Assembly (NCBI GenBank): GCA_905221605.1
Contig: CAJNDS010000681.1
Coordinates: forward strand, 26,682-90,681
DNA: 64,000 bases
Direction: 5' to 3'
Source: Symbiodinium natans
Taxonomy: Eukaryota; Sar; Dinophyceae; Suessiales; Symbiodiniaceae
Shown here in pieces: positions 22,713-34,000 of this stretch. The notes below the pieces were generated by a model. It did no database searches. It had not been told where the DNA came from and saw only the letters and a program-made list of their open reading frames with translations. The stretch's first letter is position 1. Each line of letters begins with the position of its first letter. A program made the translations under genes and the position numbers.

Positions 22713-23711
22713 CCTTCGTAGTCTGGGCCTTGTTCAGGTTCTTCGTCAGTAGATCACGACGTTCTCTAGACCAGAGACGCCTTCGATAGCCAGTTCGCGG
22801 TTGTGAACTCGATCCTCCGGTTGTTCGCTCTGCCCCGCATCAGCCATTCGTGGGCAGGGGGCGTCCCCCAAATCTCGGCCCTTGGGCCACGACCAACTGC
22901 CGCCGGCGCTTACCGACACGCGCGCCCCGTCTGGAGAGGAGGTCGGGATTTCAATAACTATCGTCGCGGCTGGCGTTGTCGGAAAGCGTGACAACAGCTT
23001 GGAAATTGATGCTTGATCTTGCGGAGACGTTCGATTCCAAGATCAACATGCTTGCGCGCCTAGTTTGCCCGAGTAGGCATCACACTACGGAGCATATTCG
23101 GGCAATCTTTGGGGGGGTCCAATTGCCGGTCTCTGGACTTTGCAGTGGCAAGCCCATAGGATACGTTTCCGGAGGCTATGCAACGAATGTCTAGCTAAAA
23201 CTCCGTGGCCATCGCCGATCCCCCCGAGCTGGCCTTACCTTCAAGCTCTCTGCTTACTTGCCAGGCTCAAGTCCCACGCATGAGCGCAGGCTTGAACGCC
23301 CAACGCCACGGACACTCTGGATCAGGCGTTGCACACTTGAGGGTACCAGGTGTGTCTGCGACGGGGGAGGTTGGGCCAATGGCCATTGCACACACGTGAC
23401 CGCCCCCCCCCCCCTGAAGCTTCTCTTTCCAAGCATTTCTTAGATTTGTCCTTTTGCACCGCACTCAGAACGATGTGTGAGGCTGTGTGAGGAAGTCGAC
23501 GCTTGTGCCAGACCTCCCCACAAAACATGGCCGAGCGTTAATAAGGAAGGAAGCGTGCAGCTTTTCTGGACAGGCTCGACGATGCATTGATGGGTCGCGT
23601 GCCCCTCCACACCAGGTTTGTAGAATTGTAGCCCGCTCCAGGCACGAACCGGGATCCTTCCCCACAGCAACACCGTCGGCTTCCAGAAATTCCAAAGCCA
23701 CGCTGGCACTG
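22713..23711. repeat. mosaic duplication B, copy 2
   Basis: Direct copy of 20467-21485, including the truncated copia remnant at 22746-22994 on the minus strand. The poly-C tract near 23400 differs slightly in length between copies. Confidence 0.9.
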
Positions 23712-24114
23712 TCTTGGCCGCGAGCTGCAGCGAGCAGCGGGTCGCGCTGTGCTGAGCTGGACTAGAACTCCTTGCCTCTAAGCTCTGCCGGCCCATGCGT
23801 TCGGCTAGCTGGCTTCAGACCTTGCAGTGGAAAGGAGTAGCAGCATGGCAGCAGCAACGCAGCCAAGCAAAGTAGATAGAGTTCAGCGGCGCACCAAACA
23901 CGACAGTGCTGAGGCTGATTTTGTAAATCAGGATGTGCAGTCCGACTGTGGTCTCCTCTGAGCTCAAGCTTTCTGTCCAGCCAGGGCACGATGTGTGTGA
24001 CGCTTGTGTCAGACCTCCCCTTAAAACATGGCCGAACTTTAACGATTCGAGGGAAGCGTGCAGCTTCTCTGGACTGTCCAGGGAGGCGTCCGCGCCAAAG
24101 GCAGCCGGCCGCCC

Positions 24115-24135
24115 AAGAAGAAGAAGAAGAAGAAG

Positions 24136-24165
<30 letters not shown>
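24115..24165. repeat. AAG trinucleotide array, 17 units
   Basis: Seventeen uninterrupted AAG units. Frames across it give poly-Glu, poly-Arg, poly-Ser or poly-Phe runs that are not evidence of genes. Confidence 0.95.
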
Positions 24166-24166
<1 letters not shown>

Positions 24167-24482
24167 GAACCCACTGAACAGAGACCTCGCCTCGTGGAGG
24201 TCGTGCTGATGACACATTACAATGGTAAGGGGTCACCTGCAAAGGAGGCATCTGCAATTGCCTGTGGCCGCTCCAAGAACATTCGCAGGGCGTTTTCAAT
24301 CTCAATCGGCAGAACGGAATCCTCTCCCAGCATTTGTTCCACCCAAGCCTTTGCAGGTGTTACGTGCTCAATATGCGCAAATAAACGAAACGCATTAGCA
24401 CCATCTCCTGAACGCGAGCTGCAGTACCCGTTCCGCATTTGTTGTCGAGCCCTGGCGGATAAGGATTTACGGAGGCCGCTGC

Positions 24483-26056
24483 TTTGAGATCCTTGGCAGC
24501 TTCCGGGAATCCAGGACCTGAAGGCTGAAATCTGAAGCTTCCGCTGAATTGTATTAAAGGGGCCATTAACCTCGTTTAACCAGCTATTTACTTTCATAGT
24601 CTTTTTTGCGCTTTATTTTACTTGTAAACGAACGTAGTAAGTGCACGAATTGAATGAGGAAAACGCACACAATATTCTTAAAGTGAATTGCCAACCAAAA
24701 ACCGAGTCATCTCCAGTACTTTGAGACGTAACCACTAATGCTGTAAGTGCCTCCTTCATTGCTCCCTTCACTCGCGACTCCACGAAAAACCCTATCAAAA
24801 CATACTAAATTATAAGGCACGCATGAATTTAATATGTTTTGATAGGCATATTTCCCCCAGAGTCGTTCATGAAGGTTTCAGTCTTTAGAAATCCAAATAT
24901 TAAATTTCGGGCAAGTTCACGTGCGCCGCAAACCGGGCCCCCTTACATAGATCTGTTTAGACATATTAACCCGAAACCTTCTGCCAATTGAAAATGCTCT
25001 TGGACCGGGACCCCGGGGTCGGCCGAATTTTACAAGTCCCACCCCACTTAATCATGATACGTTGAGGTTACCCCACATGCTCCAGGTCTGCGCGTTAGGA
25101 CTTTGGACGTGGTTCTGGCCTGCGCGGTAGGATTTTGGACGTGGTTCTGGCCCGCGCGTTACAACTTCGACGTGGTTCTGGGTCGTGCGTTAGGGATTCC
25201 GAGAAAAAATGGACGTACTTCTGCCGGAACCAAGTCGAAAAACCCTGGGTGTCGAGAAACTTAGCCGGGGAAATCTTCAGAATTCTATTTAAAGCAAGTC
25301 GAAAACCCCACCCCCCTGCTTGGCTGCCAAATTCCATGTGGTTTTGCCGAAATCGAAGTCGAGTTCACTAGCCCGGAAATCTATCGATTTGCTTCTTGCA
25401 CCCCCTCCCTGCGAACCGTGCTTTCACGAGCCCCTATTTTGCGACTAAACAATTCGACGTGGTTGTGCCAGAACCAAGTTGATTTTCGCCTGCCTCGGAG
25501 ACCCCCCGAAATCTACTTGCGTTAAATGGCCTTGTGACCTGTTCTTGTTCCTCCTCGCTGAACGTGCCTCCAGATACATGCGAAACCTCTCGTCGGGTGT
25601 GGAAAAAGCCAAGCATCTAGATATGTTTTGATGGTGTTTTTCGCATGTTTCTCGGAATCGCGTTTGTAATGTTTGGCCGACCCCGGGGTCCCGGTCCAAG
25701 AGCATTTTCAATTGGCAGAAGGTTTCGGGTTAATATGTCTAAACAGATCTATGTAAGGGGTCCCGGTGAAAACAAGAAAGGGGCGACAATTGCAAAATTC
25801 GGCTGGCCAGGAATCCAACATTTTACTGCAGATTGCTTAAGAGTCCAAATGTAGAGAAACTGTTTCATCAGAGCTGGCCAGAAACTGCTCCAGAAGCTTC
25901 GGCTTCGGTTTTTAGACAAGCAGATCTCGATTGCCGTGAAAGAGCAGGAAGCCTCAAATTTACAAGGCTGCCTCCAAGGCTTAAGATAAAAACCCCTGAA
26001 GCTTCAGATTTCAGCCTTCAGGTCCTGGATTCCCGGAAGCTGCCAAGAATCTCAAA
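24483..26056. mobile_element. element with nested inverted repeats, non-autonomous transposon-like
   Basis: The outer arms 24483-24540 and 25999-26056 are 58-base inverted repeats with one mismatch. Inside them, 24932-25024 and 25675-25767 are 93-base inverted repeats, also with one mismatch. The left spacer holds a smaller hairpin (CTATCAAAACATA near 24793, complemented near 24834). The core, 25025-25674, contains tandem phrases with ACGTGGTTCTGG and no recognisable transposase. The right end abuts the duplicated segment starting at 26058. Two nested inverted-repeat pairs suggest either one element inserted into another or a composite foldback element. No target-site duplication is obvious. 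Confidence 0.7.
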
Positions 26057-26057
26057 C

Positions 26058-27160
26058 TTAATGGGTATACTGGGTTTATGGGCTTCCACTGAGAACAGGC
26101 ATGTTTCCGTACTGCGTTTGCTTGTGAATTGTAAGTCGTTGCGGCCCTGCTGGCAACGTACTGGCAGAACCGGCGTAGCTTCTGCTGGCAGTGGCAGAAC
26201 CGCGTTGAATTGCAAGTAAGTCCCTGGATTTGTTAGAGTCCCACATGCTTAGAGCGCAGGGAGAAGTGGGGTGCTCACCATCGATGCGCGTGAGAAGCAG
26301 GCATAAGCTGGCAACGGTACTTGATGCCAATAAACCGCGAACTCTTACAAACCCACAATAGTCCAACCCTCAAGACGTCCTCCAAGCCCAAACCCATCCA
26401 AAACCCTTCTTTAACCCTTCTGTAACCCTTCTTTCACCTTCCTTGTACCCTTCTTTAACGCTTCCAATCCCCGCTAAACCCTTCTCATCCCGTTTCAACC
26501 CTTCTCATGTACTCCTTGAAGCTTCGGCAGCAGCGATTCACGTACTTCAGTGCTTAGGTTGGAGTAGGTTTAGAGGTTTCTTGGGTTTGTTGGTTTTGTT
26601 GTGTTGCGGGCTTTGGGGCTGGTTTCTTGGGTTTGTTGGGTTTATTGTATTGCCCGCGCCTCGCCGGATGGGCCCAGCAGGATGCATTGGCGAACTATGT
26701 TTCTATTTTAGAGTACAAGTAGAATGGGAGTTCTATATTCTTTCGTAGTCATTTAGGTGTTCAAGATGCAGAAATCCAGGGCGCGGATGTGGTACTGCTA
26801 CATCCGCGAGCTAAGCTTGCGCGCCAGTGCAAAAAGCGTAGTCATGAGACCATGATCCCAACATGCGCACATGGAGCTCTGGAGGCTTGGGGATGGGCTC
26901 TGCTCTTTCAGGTGCCCTGCTTCCCCGAATGCGGCGCGGTAGGGTTCCCGTCTCAAGAGCTGTTTGAAGTTTTGTGGTTGCTTAAAAGTGCGAGGGGATG
27001 AGGCGCCTGGCGGAAATCCTTCACTTTGCCTGATGGAGTGACACATCGAGAACACCTGCAGGGAGAGCCATGCTGTTGATGCACGTTTGTTGTGGCACGC
27101 TTTTGGTTAGTTGAGGCGTTCTTGAGGCACGGTTCCTGAAGAAGTGACGAAAGTCACGAG
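26058..27160. other. duplicated segment and gene-free DNA
   Basis: 26058-26690 is the diverged second copy of 15104-15780. From 26700 to 27160 I recognise no gene or repeat. Confidence 0.65.
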
Positions 27161-27169
27161 GATATAAGA

Positions 27170-27625
27170 TTCGAAAGGGCTCCTTCCGAATGATAACCAA
27201 ACAAGGTTCGGAAGAGCTCTTTCCAAATCAGAATCAAATACATTCGCAAGGGATCCTTGCGAAAGTAAACCAGACAAGGTTCGGGAGGGGCTCCGTCCGA
27301 ATGATAACCAAACAAGGTTCGGAAGGGCCCCCTTCCGAGTGAAATCCAAGTAAGGTTCGGAAGGGTTCTGTCCGACTGATAGCCAAACAAGCCAAACAAG
27401 GTTCGGAAGGGCTCCCTCCGAATGATAACCAAATAAGGTTCGGAAGGGCTCCGTCCGAATGATAACAAAAATGGTCGGAAGGGCTCCTTCCGAATGATAG
27501 CCAAACAAGGTTTGGAAGGGCTCCTTCCGCATGAGAACCAAACAAGGTTTAGAAGGGTTCCACCCGAATGATAACCAAGCAAGGTTCGGAAGGGCTCCTT
27601 CCGAATGATAACCAACAAAGTGTTG
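27170..27625. repeat. 37-bp tandem repeats, each able to form a hairpin
   Basis: About twelve imperfect units of 37 bases. The consensus of each contains TTCGGAAGG, a three-base loop and CCTTCCGAA, a nine-base-pair perfect stem. Units vary, but one at 27243-27263 keeps the stem through paired changes (TTCGCAAGG with CCTTGCGAA). Minus-strand frames through the array read as repetitive FGYHSEGALPN-type peptides and are probably not genes. Confidence 0.9.
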
Positions 27626-28109
27626 AAAATCACTGCGTTACGGCACGTTCTTGGTTATGTGATGTTTCAAAAGTGTTCACACAGCTTGCGTTTGGGCACA
27701 TTTTTGGTTATGTTGTGTTTTTGAATATGTCGAACGGTGTGGAAAGAAGCCTTCCTGGGTATTGGCGTACTCTGTAGGAGTGGGGGTTTCTGCGGGCCTG
27801 CATGTTCCTGCATGCGCCAGCCTCCATAAAACAATCCCGAGCGTGTCCGGTGCTCTTCGCCCGCAGCGTTCGGACCAAGGACCTGGCCTTTGTGTGGCTT
27901 CCGGGGGCTCAAAGAAAGCATATGCAGATCGGTTAGTAAGCTGACTTGATGGGTTCATTGAGGGATATAGGGTTCGGGCCCTGTCTGTTAATTCGCAAAG
28001 GACAAGGGAGAAAGTTCAGGGTCCTGGGCAAAAGGGGGGGGCGAGCGCGTGGGTTGCCCCCTTTTTGAAGAAAAGGGCCAAACAAAAACACCGCAGCGAT
28101 CCGAGCCAG

Positions 28110-29107
28110 ATGTGTTGGTCTGCGGAGGTGGCTGGGACTTTCTTTGCGTTGCAGTTGGGTGCCTTCGCCTACCTCATCTACCGCCGCCAGCATTATGATC
28201 GATGGTATGCAGTCTGCGTGGCCCCGGTCATGATGCAGGAGTTCTGCCAGATGATGTTGTGGCTCAATGAAGGGGAGGCCAAGTATACCTGCAACGACGC
28301 GAACAAGGCCTGGAGTATCGCTGCTGCGGCCTTCTGGCGCTTTGTGACCTCCGCCTTCTACCTCGCCACCTTCTTCAACGTGGTACCCGAAAGGCGGGGC
28401 GTTCTCACATAGAGGCCCTGAGGTAAGAGAAAGGCATAGATTTTCAACCCTCAGCTGTAAGGTGGCGCAAGATCGCCGTGGGATCCATCTTGTGCCTCGC
28501 CGTCTTGGGCTACGTGGCCGACATGTTAAACCGCATCGTCGGCATCCAGCACTACTGCAGCTATGCAGGGAAGTGCCACCACCTCCTGTGGGGCCCTGAC
28601 ACGGACACCGAGCTTTTCGAGCCCTGGGTGCAGGTGGTCTACTATCTCACCTACCTGGGGCCCTTTCCCCTTCTGGTGCTCTTGGGGAAGTTCGACGATC
28701 TCAGGCCCCTCCCCTGCTGTAAGGAGGCCACGCAGGGACACTGGGCAGGCTTGGGCATCACGGTCATTGGCTTGGGGACCTGGGCCCCAACGTACCTGGA
28801 CCTGCTTAGAGAAACCCCCCAAACCCTGCAAAGGGACCCTTTGTCTAAGGGGGGGGGGCCTTGCGTCTCTTGCTTCTCTTTGTCCCACAAAAAGTCTCCC
28901 CCACCCATAGAAAGGTATCTCTACTTCAACGTCATCGCTCGGGAGACCTGCGATCCCGCGGAGTGGAGCTCGGTCTGGTGATGGTCCTGCTCCGCACTCT
29001 GTCTCTGGTACCTCTTTGAGGTGCGGCTCTACCGCCTCCTCGTGGATCCCCACTGGAACCCGGCAGCTCCAACCGTCACCCTGGAGGTGAAAGTGGAGCC
29101 TGCCTAG
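28110..29107 (+). CDS. MCWS-type multi-pass membrane protein (DUF5765-like), with in-frame TGA
   Basis: The ATG at 28110 opens MCWSAEVAGTFFALQLGAFA, the hallmark start of DUF5765-like membrane proteins found in bacteria, protists and giant viruses. Next comes YDRWYAVCVAPVMMQEFCQM, a loop and further hydrophobic segments (LCLAVLGYVADML, VVYYLTYLGPFPLLVLLG), making about six or seven membrane passes. Exon 1 is 28110-28393. A GC-AG intron of 68 bases (28394-28461) joins VVPER to WRKIAVGS in frame. A second intron probably spans about 28809-28910, where the frame becomes low-complexity (poly-G, CCCCAAACCC), but it is open throughout and the edges are unclear. At 28979-28981 an in-frame TGA interrupts SSVW-WSCSALCLWYLF; coding character continues to TAG at 29105-29107. 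The TGA may be selenocysteine, read-through or a disabling mutation. Function unknown for the family. Confidence 0.7.
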
Positions 29108-31030
29108 TTCGCAGGCTGCTTTAGTCGTGGCTGCCCAGGTCTCCGAAGAAATCCGTGTAGATCCCCTCAAAAGGCCGAAAATCCTAAACCCTGAAACTCG
29201 AGCGGGGCGGATCTACTTTTTGGATCCTTTCAGGGGTCTGGGAGCCAAGGAAACCCTGAAAAGCCCCAAGATACCCTAAGAAACCCCTTCAAGAACCCCC
29301 CAGCACGAACCTTCATTCCTTCCTTACCAGAAGTAAGCTCTGGGCACAGAGGGGCCGTAGAGTGCCCCCCCCTCTTCGTGCCACTGCTTGTACTTCACCC
29401 CAAAATGCGCAGCTTTAAGAAACTTGCGGAAAGCTAGCTCAGGCTTGGGTAGAAGGGGTGGTCGTAGCAGTGGTGGTAGAAGATGTAGTAGTGATCGTGG
29501 TGGTAGCTAGTCGTAGTCGAAGGAGTAGGAGAAAGGAATAGGAGTATAGCCGCAGTGTTAGTCATAGTACCCATCACGATCCTCGACAGTGGGGTTTAGG
29601 GGTAGGGGTTTAGGTCACTTTGTGTTGTGTAGAAGACGAAACAGCTGCAAGTCGGGGAGCAATTCGGAGCAAGGAGCGCTATTCTGTGGCTGAATGACAG
29701 CTCGCTGGTGTCAGCTGGGGCTTGAGATGCTACAGGAACTCCGCTCATCTCCGGTGTGCAACTGTAATCCGCGCACGTTTTCAGTTTTAACCAGGCAGCG
29801 AAGAGCTGTTCAAAAGCAGTTGTGGAGAGCTTTGTATAGAGCCACCACACGGAGACGGAAGCCAGCCTGGCCCCCCCCCCCCCCCCACTGAAAGAGCGTG
29901 GCATACTTGGGAGGCCTCGTGAAAGAAAAAGATGGCCTCAACCGCTGCAAAGGGTGCAATGTGCCCACCTTAGGGCCTTAGGGGTTAGGGTTTGGGGTCT
30001 AGGGAGCTACTTGTAGGACCTCAAATATTGATTATGTAGCTACTGTAGGGCCCAAGTATCTGTCATGTCGGTATATGTACCCATTGAGCTCATTGAGTTT
30101 CCACTGCTTCTACCATGTACACGGCATGCCACAACCCAGAAATGTAGAGAGCTTGTCAAAATGAGCTCATTTCATAGAATCCAAGTACAGACATATGCCT
30201 CAACCTCCTGATCCCTGAGCCCTGAACTCAAAATAAGCCCAAACACCGAGACCCTCCCGCTGAAGTGTCACAGGCGTGGGCTGTGCAGCAGAAGCATCCC
30301 GGCCATGACTGAACCAGCACTCGGGATGCTTCAGGGTCTCGGATTTCGGGGCTTGAGGGGCTTCGTTTGAATACAGCCGGTGCTGAGAGCTTCGGGTTTA
30401 AGATTGTCAAAGTTGGGGTCCCTTTTCGGTCCCCAAAGTCCTGGGAGCCGGAGTCTAAGGAGGTCGTACAAAGGCGTTCCATGTTGCTTCAACTTTTTGT
30501 GAATTTCTTTACAGCTTGGTTTCACCGCTTGCAGCATTTGCAGAGGAAAAATTAGGAACGGATTTCCTGCTGTGGATTTCCCTCGTCTCAGGTTCTTGCG
30601 CAAGCATTTGGAGTTGCTTCAGGGGGAAGGGCCAAAGCTTGCTTGGCACAGCTGCCGTTCTTGATTTTCTTCTGAGCCTCTGGCCTCTGAGCATGTGCGG
30701 GGCGGATGAGGGGACAGGGGCAGACTGAGTCTTTCATTTTGTCTTGTTGTGTAAGATGTCCCCCAGGTGCTTCCTGTACCAATGGGCGCTGGCTTCTGCT
30801 CGTTCACTGCTCGCGCCTCGTCTTTGACTTTCAGGAGATCCACTGCAAAGCTCGTGATTTTTGCTGTCAAGCATATGGTCTCCCCGTTATGCGCTTGGTA
30901 GCATGGGTTTGCCGCAGAAGTTCGTGGCTCAGAAGTACGACGTAGGATTTCCGGAAGGGGGGGTTGGGCGGGGGAAGATGCCGTGATGCCATTGCCGCAC
31001 AAGCCCTGCTAGTCAGGTTGCCTTTGTGTG
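29108..31030. other. intergenic DNA between the MCWS gene and the fucose gene
   Basis: No gene recognised. It contains telomere-like words (29170-29300, 29590-29620, 29970-30000), a C16 tract at 29871-29886 and a GTAGTAG-rich stretch near 29455-29530. An AG at 31015, followed by GTTGCC, lies about 20 bases before the next start codon and may be an acceptor for the spliced leader or for a 5' intron. Confidence 0.55.
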
Positions 31031-31036
31031 GGCGCT

Positions 31037-34000
31037 ATGTCTATGTGGAAATCCTGCAAGGAGCTCCTGGAAACCCGGAAGCAAGAGCTGCAGAAGGCCG
31101 TGGATGGGGAAGGGCTTTTCTTCGATGCTCTGGTGCTGACAGCCTGCGACGCCGAGCAGAAAGCGACGTACGAGGCGCAGATCGCAGCGCGCGTGGCCTC
31201 GCGCGTGCTCCCGTCCGCGTGCCGCTACATCGTCGTAGCCGACCGGACCACCAAGAATGGTAACCGCGTGGGCTGCGGGGGCGCCACGATCAATGTGTTG
31301 AAGGTCTTGCAGGAGCAGTTCGGGTCGGGCAAGAGGAGCTTCCCGAGTGAGACCAGAGTGCTCTTGATCCACTCAGGTGGCTACTCCATGAGAAATCCGA
31401 ACTTGAGCACAACGGGCAAGATCTTCGCTCCAATCCCGTGCCCCGTGGTGCGTGGCTTTCCCGTGTGTACGCTCTTTGACTTGAAGGTGGCTTTGATGAT
31501 GCCCTTCTGCTCATGCTGTGGCGTGATGGTCTGCGCAGGCGACGTGCTGGACGTCTTCGATGCGGCGCAGGTCCAAGTGATGGAGAAGGGCGTGACCGCC
31601 CTGGCACATCCGGACAACCTGGAGTACGCCGCCCTGCACGGCGTCTTCGAGATGAAGGAGGAGGACCAAAGCCCGGAAACCAGCCCTGCAGCGGATCGGC
31701 AGGTGTACCGAGTGGCTGTGTATCACCAGAAGCCCAAAGCGGACGTTCTGAAGCGGATCGCAGACCGGAACTTCCCGGCCAGCGCAGAGAGCCTTCGAGG
31801 CGGTGCTAAGAGGGTGGTCTGGACCGACTCGGACTTCTGGATGGCCCCGGACGTGATCTCGGCGATCTGCGAGCATTTGGCCTGCTGGGTGGAGGCGCCC
31901 CTCGGGGAGATCGACGCCTACGGCGACTTCCTGGCGCCTTTGGCAACGTTGGCCGCTCCTCAGAGCGCACCCACGAAGAGCGATAAGAAGGGTGAGGAAG
32001 GTGAGGAAGGCCTCGGCTACCCTGCTGCTGCGCCGGGCGCTCCGCCGGCCGCGCGAGCAGACCTGAGGCACATCTGGGACACGCTGCGGCCTTTCCAACT
32101 GCACGCGGCCTGCCCACGAGACCACCTGGCTTTCTACCACATTGGCACCATGCCCGAGTACATGGCACACCTCTGCAGTAACATGGGCGAGCTGGGCTTC
32201 GACGAAGCCGAGTTGCAAAAAGGCGGCGGCCCTTGCCCAAGGGTCGCCGGCAGCACGGTAACCGACAGCAAGCTGAGTGAGGAGTGCGCAGTCTTCAGCT
32301 CCTTCCTGGATGGTAGCTCTGTAGACAGGAACTCTGTGGTCGAGTTCTCACATCTGAAGAATTCGGAGGTGGGCTCCAACTGCATCATCTCCAGCGTGAC
32401 CACGGAGGACATCCAGATACCGCCCGGCATAGTGCTGGTCACCATCCCACTCGAGGGCGGCCGCACCACCACTGTGTGCTTTGGGGTGAGCGACGACATG
32501 AAGGCCAAAGGCGTGACGCACGTCGCCAACAGGAAGCTGCCCCGCGCGCTGGACAGTCACAGCCTCTACTCCGCGCCCCTCTTCCCGGTGCTCGGGAGCC
32601 TCGGGCGCGAGGAGGGCGAGGTCTCCTCGAGATCCGCGCGCATCACCTTGGAGCACTTGGAGAATGGGAGGCTCGGGCTGCTTGACTACGCCTGGCCCGT
32701 GGAGAGCCTGATCTCACTCCAGGATGCAGTGCAAGGGAATCAAGGGAATCAAGGGAGTGAGGCCCGGGTGGCCCGGGTCCTGCAGCGCCGCGCGCCCGTG
32801 CCAGGCAGCGGCCTCAGGGACCACATCCTGGCCTCGGCGCGGGTCCGCCTTCTGCAAACGCCCCTCCAAAGTTTCCAAAGCCTGCGGCGCGCGGCGGTGT
32901 CCCTGCCAGCGCGCGTCGTGCTCTCGGGCGGTTGGTCGGACACGCCGCCCTTCTGCTGCCTTTACCCAGGCAAAGTGGTGAATGGCGCCGTCAAGGTGGA
33001 CGGCAAGCTCCCCATCACCGCGGTCGTGGAGCCGAATAGAGAAACCGAGCTTCCGACTTCAGAGCTCAGCCTTGTGGACGGCTCGACGGGTGACCGTGAG
33101 CAGTACGACAGCCTCAGCAGCCTGGTCACGAGGGGCTTTGACTTGGATTCCCCGCTCGCTCTGCACCGTGCCGTCGTTGCTGTCTTGATGGACTTCCGGC
33201 AGAGCCGGATAAACCGGAGAAAGCGTGTGGAGAGCGTGGAGGACGTTTCAAGCATCTCGCTGCCGCCGGTCACGATGACGACTCGCGTGGACCTGCCACG
33301 AGGCAGTGGGCTGGGCACGTCGAGCATCTTGATGCTGGCCTGCATCCGCGCCCTCTGCGAAGCGCTGGGCAACGACTCCTACAGCTTCGAGGAGGAGATG
33401 GTTCAAAAACAGGTGGACTATGTCTGTCAGTGATCTTTTGAGAACTCGACAATTCAAAACATCAAGAACGCTGCATTTTTGCTGCATGGAGTGCGTTGTT
33501 GGCGTTCTGAGGAGATGGAGCTCGTGCTCGCCGTGGAGCAGTTGCTGGGCACCGGCGGCGGGTGGCAGGACAGTCCACGATACGGCATGAGAGTATTGGG
33601 ATTTTCCCTTCCCTCAGTAGTGATTATAATCCGGGGTACTATACTCCCTGTGAAGGACTGCTAGTATCCCAATGACAATGCATTACATGACATAACCTGG
33701 CATGCTATGACACAGGTGTGCGACGACGTGAAGTGGCATGACGATGTGATACGGTTTGCTAATTACATGGTACTTTGTGCATGAGGGGGCATGAATTGCA
33801 CTGAACGGACTGATAGATTATAAATAGTGAAAGTCTTTCAGCAAAACCACGTAATTGTCTCCAGGTGCCCTTCAGGGAGGAGGGAGGGACTTGCGCCATA
33901 TGTGTTCCGCAAACGTCGGCCTTGCGTTTGAGCACATGTCTCTAACTGCATCCGTTGCACAAAATGTCTCTCAGCAGTTTGAAAACTGCATCCGTTGCAC

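Noticed and set aside
27170-27625. CRISPR-like array
   Set aside because: Units are contiguous with no unique spacers of constant size, repeats vary, and the genome is eukaryotic.
27107-27633. Long minus-strand frames with repeated FGYHSEGALPN-type peptides
   Set aside because: They are translations of the 37-bp hairpin repeats; because 37 is not a multiple of three, all frames rotate through the same words.
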